Positions 57,071-64,000 of a stretch of DNA of 64,000 nt are shown in pieces; the stretch's first letter is position 1, and the number at the start of each line of letters is the position of its first letter. The notes beneath the pieces are model-generated. The model was given only the letters and a program-made list of their open reading frames with translations, was not told the DNA's origin and searched no databases. This stretch comes from a virus. The stretch lies in IMG/VR virus record IMGVR_UViG_3300009194_000008, positions 34,859 to 98,858 of that record; one strand, written 5' to 3'. The translations under genes were made by a program, and so were the position numbers.

Positions 57071-59633
57071 CTTTCTCTCCTCGATATACAGCGGCTACGT
57101 GTTGGGATAGTACCCGGAGCAGGGTGTTGGTGGTGCCCATCAGTTTCGGGGACAGCACCATCCGGTCTTCGATACTGGTGTTGCCAAAGATCGCATCCAA
57201 CGGCTCACCGGTGTCGGTGGTATTCTCGCCGACCATGACCCGTGAGAACACGGTTTTCATCTGGTTGGCAAAGACCCCCTTGTCACCGGTACCGGCTGCC
57301 ACATCATGGTCGATGTAGACCTGAATGGCTAGGGTGTCGGGAGCGAGGGCGTTACCACGGATACGGAAGCTGGTATCCACCTGTCCTGTAAAGGCAGGAC
57401 GACCTAAGGCTTTAGCGTGGCGTTTGCGTTCACGGTCCGATTGGGCTGCCAATTCCTGTAAAGAGGGGGACAGTTCCTCGAATTCACCGTGATAGAAACA
57501 TTCCACACGACTTACGGTTCCGGTCAATTTCGCCCGGGGTGTCATGGCAGACAGACGCCGTAGGGTATCCATGGCAGCATCGTCGAATAGCGGATTGTCG
57601 GCCGTCTCCGGATCTTCAATCGTACATAGGATTGTCTCCAGGTCGACGTGATCGCCTTCCTTGACCAGTCCACTGACACTTTGATCGAAGCGCACTTCAA
57701 TCGTGCGTACCTCGGTCGTCTGGGTGGTCATCTTTTCTGCGGTCTCTTGTGAGATCGCCGAGCCATCTTCCAGCGTGTCGATATTGTCGATCAATGCAGT
57801 TCGACACATGACCCCGGCTTTCCATACCACCTGACCGGGATTGAACGTATCGGGCGTAAAGAACTTCTTGTTGTACGCCAACACATCCCCGGTCTTGACC
57901 TTATCCCCTTTCGAGAAATCGGTCACCACCTCATGGGGGTAGGTGACACCTGCGGCATTACCAAACCGCTTGCCCAGTGCCACTCGGGTCTCCGACCCGT
58001 CCTTATGACGGATCACCAGAGAACGCTTGGTGACCTCGACCACTTCCCCATCGGCTTCTGCAGTCGCGGCAAACAGATCGGTGGTGCGGTGGGCTAGTAC
58101 CTGCTCGTAACCGGTCCGCAGCGGGGTCGGTTCGTAGCCGTTGGCAAACACACCCTGAGACTGCTGGATCGCGATAAAGTTGATACGTTTGGCATCATCG
58201 TGATCGGCACAGGGGGCATTCAACGTACTGGACGACAGCAGGCGCGTCGGTCCATCACGCTCCTTATCGAACGGACGGGTGATTCCCCGCAGGTTGGTGA
58301 AGTTGGCATCGGGTGACATGTACGCCACTACCCCGACGTCACCGGAGTCCACGGTAGACTCACTGACCACCCCTACATCAGACGGATGGTATTTACGCGT
58401 CCGCTCCACCATCGACTTACCACCACGACCCCCATCACCCCGGTAGGTCATGACTTCCTGCTCCCGCACATTGGCAAAGGGATTGGATTCCTCCACTGGG
58501 GCCACTGCCGGGTCCTGAACCACCTTCTGCCAGACAGCGTGGGGATTTAACTCTACGGCGTTGTCGCCCATGCCCGCTTTGGCATTGAAGGTCTTCGCCG
58601 CCCGTGAGAGCTCCCCATACACCATCCCGGCAAACCGCTCATAGCCACGATAGCGCATGTACGCCCCATCCACCTCTTCAGGGGAGAAGTCAGTCTGCAG
58701 CAGCTCCACCGACCGAATGAGCAGCGGGAAGAACTCAGTGGGTTCACCCATCTCATCCAGCAGACCCCGGGTAATCGGATCGACCCAGGCCTGGAACAGG
58801 GTATCGATCTCACGCAGGTACCGTACCCCCAGACCACTGTCTTCCAACAGCCGGTAGTAGACGTCCTTTTGATCGAAGTCCCAGACACTGAACTCCTTGA
58901 GTGCCCGGTGATACCGATTAAGCCCGGCGAGGATCATGGTCGCCCGACGATCCAGACGCGAACACACCAGCACCTCATCCTGGAACACCAGACGATATTC
59001 ATCCGACTGTAGGGGAACACGCTCGCCCCGCTTGAGACGGGTAACATCCGCCCCCAGTCGCCGCAACAGTTCCGACAGACCCAGGTGGTAAGCCATGACA
59101 AACCCGACCGGTAAGGTCTTGTTAGCCACCGACATTTCTGCCACTTCAATCGGGGCTTTGCTGGGGTCAATGCCCAGCAGGTCATGGATGGTACCCGCGA
59201 CTTCGGTTCCTTCATCCGTCACCACGTAGAAGGTGTCGTTGTAATCCACCAGTAGCGGTTGATTACGATAGCGACCAATCACCACCAGTGACTCAGTTTC
59301 ATGGTCGGCCACATCGAAGCCCGCGGTGGTCTGGAAATGTTCCTGACGTTGCGGGTGGTCCAGATAGAAGTGATAGTTGCCGGCAGTGAACGAGCGCATC
59401 CGAGTGGACAGCAGCGAGTACATCCGCGGTAACCGACGGGTTTGCTCGAACACGTTGGACAAACGCAGATTGGTGATCTGTTCGTTCTCGTTGTCCAGGC
59501 CCCGCTCCACAATCTCCCCGGTCAACCAGCGACCGTAGTCGTTGGCGACTCGATCACTGCGATCCACAAACGTCTTGTTGTAGTACGACGTCAGGGCCAC
59601 CCGAGTGGGCTTGACCTTACGAATCGGTTGCAT
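57048..59633 (-). CDS. RNA polymerase beta-like subunit, exon 2
   Basis: 861 codons. It begins 'QPIRKVKPTRVALTSYYNKTFVDRSD', following on from exon 1, whose end 'NGVTYRMRLQR' matches the beta 'INGTERVIVSQLHR' region. Later landmarks are 'CADHDDAKRINFIAIQQSQGVFANGYE', 'GDKVKTGDVLAYNKKFFTPD', 'IQVYIDHDVAAGTGDKGVFANQ' (the conserved Lys-bearing GDK motif) and 'LDAIFGNTSIEDRMVLSPKLMG'. The ATG used as a start is probably not initiated in vivo; splicing of the intron upstream would continue exon 1 in frame. The beta C-terminal clamp region is absent and may be encoded at 47616-48290. Confidence 0.85.
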   Translation of the reverse strand: MQPIRKVKPTRVALTSYYNKTFVDRSDRVANDYGRWLTGEIVERGLDNENEQITNLRLSNVFEQTRRLPRMYSLLSTRMRSFTAGNYHFYLDHPQRQEHFQTTAGFDVADHETESLVVIGRYRNQPLLVDYNDTFYVVTDEGTEVAGTIHDLLGIDPSKAPIEVAEMSVANKTLPVGFVMAYHLGLSELLRRLGADVTRLKRGERVPLQSDEYRLVFQDEVLVCSRLDRRATMILAGLNRYHRALKEFSVWDFDQKDVYYRLLEDSGLGVRYLREIDTLFQAWVDPITRGLLDEMGEPTEFFPLLIRSVELLQTDFSPEEVDGAYMRYRGYERFAGMVYGELSRAAKTFNAKAGMGDNAVELNPHAVWQKVVQDPAVAPVEESNPFANVREQEVMTYRGDGGRGGKSMVERTRKYHPSDVGVVSESTVDSGDVGVVAYMSPDANFTNLRGITRPFDKERDGPTRLLSSSTLNAPCADHDDAKRINFIAIQQSQGVFANGYEPTPLRTGYEQVLAHRTTDLFAATAEADGEVVEVTKRSLVIRHKDGSETRVALGKRFGNAAGVTYPHEVVTDFSKGDKVKTGDVLAYNKKFFTPDTFNPGQVVWKAGVMCRTALIDNIDTLEDGSAISQETAEKMTTQTTEVRTIEVRFDQSVSGLVKEGDHVDLETILCTIEDPETADNPLFDDAAMDTLRRLSAMTPRAKLTGTVSRVECFYHGEFEELSPSLQELAAQSDRERKRHAKALGRPAFTGQVDTSFRIRGNALAPDTLAIQVYIDHDVAAGTGDKGVFANQMKTVFSRVMVGENTTDTGEPLDAIFGNTSIEDRMVLSPKLMGTTNTLLRVLSQHVAAVYRGEKDVKAPES

Positions 59634-61193
59634 CCCGATTCAAAAATGGACCATATCTTCATCCGCCGACCTGAATCGGGTAGGATGCCTGCCGTTTCGG
59701 TATCCTAGGATACCTACTCTACTCGCTTTAATTACCCGGAAGGTAACCACCCGACTTTATACGGGTGTCATTAACCGTGCGTGTGTATACACGGTGTAGC
59801 TTTCGATGGCCTCTGAACACATCCCATAGCTAACGCCTTAGGGACTTCGCTGCGCCGGTTGTGTCTCTCAGTGACGTTTTTACCATGCCCACCACTTCCA
59901 TTACTGGGGTGGGTGTTACAATCAGTTTCCTGTTGTAAGTGGTAGTCACTGACATTAATGACAGTTTCCCGCATTTAGACAGGTTTTCTTGTAGAACATT
60001 TCTGTCCTACGCGGACCATTTATTAGTAATGGTCAGGTTCTCATCGAAGACATGTCCAATCACCCGTAGTACATTTTCGAGCACGATTTCTATGCCATCA
60101 CCCGCCGCTAACCAGTAACCTATTGTTAAAAGCGGGTAGCCGTGCTTTTGTGCAAGGGTTTTCTTGACGATGTCGTTCCTGTAAGTTTCCTTAAAATACT
60201 TTTTGCCTCCAAAGAGTTCTACTGGCATGAAATGCTGTTGTCCCTGGTATTCAATAAGAATTCCATGATCAACGAGGAAGAAATCATAGCGGTATCGATG
60301 GGTGGGTAGTTTATACTCTTGGACATAGTTAATTCCATGTTTTTCCAAGAATACCCGCACTCGAGTCTCGCCTTTTGATTCTTTGCAACGTGGACACCCA
60401 GCATTTGACGAAGTATGGCCGTTCGGTGTTACCCAGAACACGCCGTGTTCGTCACAAAGTATCTCTACTTTGTCTTTGTTCGTATGGTAGACCACTTTCC
60501 GGTAATCGTACCGGTCACCGTGGACTTCCCGGGCCTGCTTAATGAACTCTTCTTTATTTGACCGGTTTCGGTCAAGGTAGCACTGTTTACACCCACTACC
60601 GCCGGAATGGACTCTTGGTTTCTGGCGAAAAGAACCGTGAGTCGGACAAACGATAGTGATCAAGGAATCGGCGGTTTTATATTCCACCTGAGAGTAGTCG
60701 TAAAAGTCCCCATGTATCTCACGCGCTTGACGCACAAAATCTTCAGTACTTAAACGATCATTATCTCGAAAGCAGTAACCACATCCCACTTGCTTACTGT
60801 AGTGTTCATATGGCTTAACCATGAATTCGCCATGGGTCGGGCAGATAACACCAACTTTAGTTGTCGAATTAACAAAATCGACATTGCTGTAATCATACCG
60901 ATCGCCATGAACTGCTTTTGCTTTTTCGAGAAACTCTTCCTTGGTTAGAATGTTACCACATCGTTTGCATCCGTTTACGGAACGCAGGAAGTGTTGTGGA
61001 CAAACCTCAAAATCACCATGTTTTGGGCAGGTGATAATCACTTTATTGCGTTTCGTTGTGTAAACAGTTTTGTCGTATCGGAACTTGGAACCGTGCCGCC
61101 GTCGGGCACGTTCAATATAATTGCTCGATGAGATCCTTTTATTTGCCATTACTAACCCCACAATGGAAGAACTATACCATTGTAGGACTTTTA
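59634..61193 (-). other. Group I intron in the beta gene
   Basis: Read on the minus strand: P1 is exon GGAT (61194-61197) with IGS GTCC (61185-61188), placing a U-G pair at the splice site. P2 is GTCCTAC (61182-61188) with GTAGGAC (60004-60010). P3 is CCTGTC (59978-59983) with GGCAGG (59688-59693). P4 is TGCGGG (59968-59973) with CCGGCGCA (59851-59858). P7 is GGCCAT (59806-59811) with ATGGTC (59649-59654). P8 is CATCC...GGATG (59683-59687, 59660-59664) plus CCGA/TCGG. The P-element 'AATGCGGGAAAC' and S-element 'GAAGATATGGTCC' match the classic conserved strings. A terminal G at 59634 would make exon 2 start in phase. The 373 nt at 59634-60006 hold this core and no gene. Confidence 0.8.
60007..61149 (-). 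CDS. Intron homing endonuclease, zinc-ribbon plus PD-(D/E)XK-like
   Basis: About 380 aa from the ATG at 61149; a GTG 12 nt upstream is possible. Four ~70-residue repeats of the form 'HGDxYDYSxVxY ... ICPTHGxF ... GCxxC' form zinc-binding DNA-recognition modules. The C-terminal ~100 residues carry 'YRYDFFLVDHGILIEYQGQQHF', with Asp and Glu-x-Gln sites of a PD-(D/E)XK-like nuclease. It lies inside the predicted P2 loop of the group I intron and its TAG stop is part of the P2 3' strand. It would cut intron-less polymerase genes and spread the intron by homing. Confidence 0.85.
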   Translation of the reverse strand: MANKRISSSNYIERARRRHGSKFRYDKTVYTTKRNKVIITCPKHGDFEVCPQHFLRSVNGCKRCGNILTKEEFLEKAKAVHGDRYDYSNVDFVNSTTKVGVICPTHGEFMVKPYEHYSKQVGCGYCFRDNDRLSTEDFVRQAREIHGDFYDYSQVEYKTADSLITIVCPTHGSFRQKPRVHSGGSGCKQCYLDRNRSNKEEFIKQAREVHGDRYDYRKVVYHTNKDKVEILCDEHGVFWVTPNGHTSSNAGCPRCKESKGETRVRVFLEKHGINYVQEYKLPTHRYRYDFFLVDHGILIEYQGQQHFMPVELFGGKKYFKETYRNDIVKKTLAQKHGYPLLTIGYWLAAGDGIEIVLENVLRVIGHVFDENLTITNKWSA

Positions 61194-62906
61194 ATCCGCC
61201 CGTTGCAGACGCATGCGGTAGGTCACGCCGTTGGAGACAAAACGTCCATCATCGTCTACTACTGGCAAACGGAAGCGCACGGTTGATTGACGACCGCGTA
61301 CCGGCTTCAGTGTCACCGTGTGGACTTCATAGTGGTTCATTGCATCATGAACCGTTTCGACGCTGTAGTCCTTGACCGATACCCCTTGTTGCTGGACCGA
61401 CATCACTGACGACACGATGTCCTTGTGCAGGACGTTACGCACGTAGCTGCGCTGAATGGTCTTCAGCTTGGATTGCAGCATGGACTTGTCAGGGATCGTA
61501 TCACGGTCCGGGAAAGACGGAACATCCGGAATCGCCAGATCCTCGGAGGTCAAGGTCAACATCTCTTCCATCGACTGACCTGAGCCATACGGATCCTTCA
61601 GTGACTTGTAGGTCTCAGCCTCGTCCACGGCCCGCAGGTAGGCCTTACCTGACATCAGTCCGACATCGTGCAATTCCCAAGCACGGGCTGCCACCCCAGC
61701 GGTCAACCGTTCATCCAGTCCGATGGGTTCTTCTTCGGTTAAATCCGATCCCGTTTCTTCGTTGGGTAAGGTAACGCCTTCTTCGGGTTCCTCATCCACT
61801 GTGACATTGGTGGTGAACGACGGCGGGGTCGTCAGTGACGGAGAGACCGGTTCGGGAAGCTCCAGACTGTCTTCCTCGAACATGGCCAGCAGGTCCAGGC
61901 CATCGTCGTTTACGTCTTCGTCTTTTGGTGTCTCCGGTAATCGCTCTTCCGGTTGACGGTCTGCCGGCTTTGGCGCGGCAGCGGGTGCTTTCTTACTGTC
62001 CGCGGCCGGTGACGTCCCGGTAGCCGATGTGGGTTGGTCGAGCTGCGTGGCACCTGATAACAGATCACGGAGTCCGTGAAGCAGCTTGAGGAAATGGCGT
62101 TGGAGTACGCTACCGCTAACACCGGTGTCCTGTTCGTCGTCCTGATCCTTCCGCCATTCATTGAGTTTCCCCAAGTTAATAACGAAGAAATACCCCTTCA
62201 GGCGTACCATGAAGTTCACGCTATCCAGGGTAGTGTCGGCGAGCTGGGCCAGAGAGGAGCGCTGACGGTCATCGGAGAGCCACAGCCAGAGATCCATCAG
62301 GTTCAGTTCCGCAGGCCCTGAGAAGGCTTGTAGGGTCTTCTGGTTGATGGTAGACTCGATCCGCTTGAACTCTTCGTACGTCGGAATCCGCTCCGGTAGG
62401 TGAAGATCCAGGTACTGGTTCCACTTGAACCGCTCGTGGGTACGTTCGACGTTAGCCCACACGGTCATGGCCACGTTCTTCCACCGAAAGTATTCCGCCT
62501 TGTATGACGGAATGTACCGGTAGAGGTGCGAGAGCATGGCATAGTTCTCGACCAGCACGTTACGGTTGTTGATGATCAGCGCTTGCTCTTTACGCAGGGG
62601 CTTGAACAGTCGGTTCTTACGGCGGTATTCGTTCTCCATCATGGTGGGGTTGAACACCGTGCGCCGTGGGGCACCTTCCAGATGGGTCAGTTCCTTGATA
62701 TGCTCAACAAACACCCGACCGTTAATATTGGCAAATAACGGGTCCTGGGGATTGGGGCCGTAACTGACCGTGTCGTCCGGCCAGTAATGGTAAATGGATT
62801 CAAAGGGAAGGACCAGTTTATCTACCGTGATCAACCGTGGCTTCATCAACTGCTGACGCTGACGAACCCCGGTCTGCCGGTAGAACATAGGTTGCTTCAA
62901 ACGCAT
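61191..62906 (-). CDS. RNA polymerase beta-like subunit, exon 1
   Basis: 571 codons (61194-62906). The TAA at 61191-61193 is the first three intron bases. AGGATACCGCATC precedes the ATG. The N-terminal ~240 residues are the beta lobe/protrusion region ('PLFANINGRVFVEHIKELTHLEGAPRRTVFNPTMMENEYRRKNRLFKPLRKEQ'). An acidic Ser/Pro/Glu-rich linker spans ~285-420, and the last part ('VTYRMRLQRAD') lies at the beta 'INGTERVIVSQLHR' position. Joined to exon 2 it gives a ~1,432-aa beta. It abuts beta' upstream. The acidic linker is an unusual insertion. Confidence 0.85.
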   Translation of the reverse strand: MRLKQPMFYRQTGVRQRQQLMKPRLITVDKLVLPFESIYHYWPDDTVSYGPNPQDPLFANINGRVFVEHIKELTHLEGAPRRTVFNPTMMENEYRRKNRLFKPLRKEQALIINNRNVLVENYAMLSHLYRYIPSYKAEYFRWKNVAMTVWANVERTHERFKWNQYLDLHLPERIPTYEEFKRIESTINQKTLQAFSGPAELNLMDLWLWLSDDRQRSSLAQLADTTLDSVNFMVRLKGYFFVINLGKLNEWRKDQDDEQDTGVSGSVLQRHFLKLLHGLRDLLSGATQLDQPTSATGTSPAADSKKAPAAAPKPADRQPEERLPETPKDEDVNDDGLDLLAMFEEDSLELPEPVSPSLTTPPSFTTNVTVDEEPEEGVTLPNEETGSDLTEEEPIGLDERLTAGVAARAWELHDVGLMSGKAYLRAVDEAETYKSLKDPYGSGQSMEEMLTLTSEDLAIPDVPSFPDRDTIPDKSMLQSKLKTIQRSYVRNVLHKDIVSSVMSVQQQGVSVKDYSVETVHDAMNHYEVHTVTLKPVRGRQSTVRFRLPVVDDDGRFVSNGVTYRMRLQRAD

Positions 62907-62927
62907 GATGCGGTATCCTATCGTGGA

Positions 62928-64000
62928 TTACATCGGCTCACCGGTCATGAACCGGAGCGACAGTTTCAAAGTATGGATATCGACACTAAACGCCAGACCA
63001 CCACCCGCCTTGATGTACGCCTTACGGGTTTTGAAATACCGCTCAGCTTCTTCACTGGCTTCGCGGGAGTAGACTGCGTTGTAGCTGATCGTATCGCCAT
63101 CAAAGTCAGCCCCTAAGGGTTCCAGGAAGGGGGATGGCACGGAGGTAGAGTCGTGATACTGGGGTGTCTCCCCTTCAATGAACCGGGGGTACTCCAACGC
63201 GATGGGGGCGTTAGGATCACGTTCAAAGGCGGCATCGAGGGGATAACGCATCTCCCCCACTACCGTGGTCTTGACGTAACTACGGGTGGGAATAGAGCTA
63301 AAAGCGTTCTCGACCGGATACCGGGTCACAAACGCATTGGTCGAGTACCAACTGCCCAGACCGACCAGATAGATCAGTTCCACGTACGTGATGGGCCGTA
63401 CCCATTTGGTATCAAACCCCTCGGGGACTTCATCGATACCCCGCAGTATCCGGTAGTTCTGTTGATCATCAACATACACCAGCGCCAGGTAGTGGTTCGC
63501 CACCATGATCGGCCGTGCCCGTTTCTCCGGTACCGACAATTCGTTAACCACCTTCTCCAGACCTTCGTCCGTTGCCCAGAGGTCCATGTCGTCGTTGGCG
63601 ATTTCGACCCAGGTCCGCTGTAACGTTTTGGGTTCTACCAACTCGACCATATTGGACGAGGACGAGAAGATGTCACCAACCACTGACGTCTTGAGGGCGT
63701 AGATCGTTTTGGGCAGGATTGACTTGGAGGCCTGATACAGTCCGATGACCGTGTCATTGAACCCAGGGCGGTTCGGCGCGTCCAGATCATCCGTGGTGTT
63801 ATCCAACGAGGACAGCACATTACGGGTACCGTTGAACACCCGACGCGATGCCCAGCGACTCTGGATAAACCCGCCTTTTCCCGAGATCAGGTTTTCGATG
63901 TACTCATAGATCGCCAGAATCCGCAGGGTCAGTGTGAAGCGGGTTCGGTCATAGATCGGGTAGTCCTGTTCGGTGATGCGGTCAGGAAAGTTACGCACCA
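62928..64000 (-). CDS. RNA polymerase beta'-like subunit, 5' part cut by window
   Basis: At least 357 aa; the frame is open to the right edge, so the GTG at 63998 is probably internal. 'LISGKGGFIQSRWASRRVFNGTRNVLSS' matches the beta' '[25 protein letters not shown]' region, and 'LGADFDGDTISYNAVYSREASEEAERYF' is the catalytic NADFDGD loop with all three metal-binding Asp kept. The gene ends ~60 residues later, so the remaining beta' (trigger loop, clamp) must lie in another gene, as in phiKZ-type split polymerases. Ends 21 nt before beta exon 1. Confidence 0.9.
   Translation of the reverse strand, partial: VRNFPDRITEQDYPIYDRTRFTLTLRILAIYEYIENLISGKGGFIQSRWASRRVFNGTRNVLSSLDNTTDDLDAPNRPGFNDTVIGLYQASKSILPKTIYALKTSVVGDIFSSSSNMVELVEPKTLQRTWVEIANDDMDLWATDEGLEKVVNELSVPEKRARPIMVANHYLALVYVDDQQNYRILRGIDEVPEGFDTKWVRPITYVELIYLVGLGSWYSTNAFVTRYPVENAFSSIPTRSYVKTTVVGEMRYPLDAAFERDPNAPIALEYPRFIEGETPQYHDSTSVPSPFLEPLGADFDGDTISYNAVYSREASEEAERYFKTRKAYIKAGGGLAFSVDIHTLKLSLRFMTGEPM

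Noticed and set aside
57048-62906. Two natural beta subunit genes with a freestanding homing endonuclease between them
   Set aside because: The break falls at a U-G splice-site pair, the reading phase is preserved, and a group I core is visible on the 3' side, so an intron explains the layout better.

Overview
The window is one continuous stretch of a large contractile-tailed phage genome (jumbo-phage style) infecting a Gram-negative host. It encodes pieces of a multisubunit RNA polymerase (beta, and beta' with an intact DFDGD motif). The order prohead protease, two conserved unknowns, beta, beta' recalls the phiKZ arrangement around its head protease and virion RNA polymerase genes. A Gram-negative host is implied by an overlapping i-spanin/o-spanin pair with a lipobox and by two muramidase endolysins. 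Genes are tightly packed, often with ATGA overlaps and clear Shine-Dalgarno sites. Most operons end in GC hairpins flanked by CATAA/TTATG. No tRNA, CRISPR array or insertion sequence was seen.

Layout. 1-1.9 kb: the end of a portal-like protein (+). 2-12.5 kb (-): tail-fibre and adhesin genes, including a subtilisin, a C1q/TNF-like protein, several Mtd-N-like fibre modules, an RCC1 propeller, a second propeller and a collagen-like fibre. 12.6-19.1 kb (-): a secreted nuclease-like protein and lysis functions (two paralogous endolysins, an orphan peptidoglycan-binding domain, DUF1353, a holin-like protein, spanins) interleaved with more fibre genes. 19-20.5 kb (-): RuvC-like resolvase and a virion protein. 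20.6-27.0 kb (-): an eight-gene operon with two radical SAM/SPASM enzymes, two 2OG-Fe(II) oxygenases, a P-loop protein, two unknowns and a 190-aa protein ending in a Cys-His-x-Ser repeat. 27-30.4 kb (-): two paralogous long fibres. 30.5-31.7 kb (+): virion protein. 31.8-35.4 kb (-): dUTPase and a Rad50/SbcC-like ATPase. 35.4-36.4 kb (+): baseplate spike-like protein. 36.5-40.8 kb (-): an acidic head protein and tail/virion proteins. 41-53.7 kb (mostly +): lipoprotein pair, RNase H, UvsX/RecA-like recombinase and many small unknowns, one of which may be the beta C-terminal segment. 53.7-64 kb (-): prohead protease, structural unknowns, beta and beta'.

Two findings stand out. First, the 20.6-27.0 kb operon looks like a phage-borne peptide-modification (RiPP-like) system lying between virion genes; its likely substrate carries a C-terminal (CHxS)n tail. 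I infer that the modified protein is displayed on, or built into, the virion. Second, the RNA polymerase beta gene is interrupted by what reads as a group I intron (59634-61193) with a zinc-ribbon homing endonuclease in its P2 loop. P1, P2, P3, P4, P7 and P8 can be paired by eye, and splicing would join a 571-aa and an 861-aa reading frame in phase.
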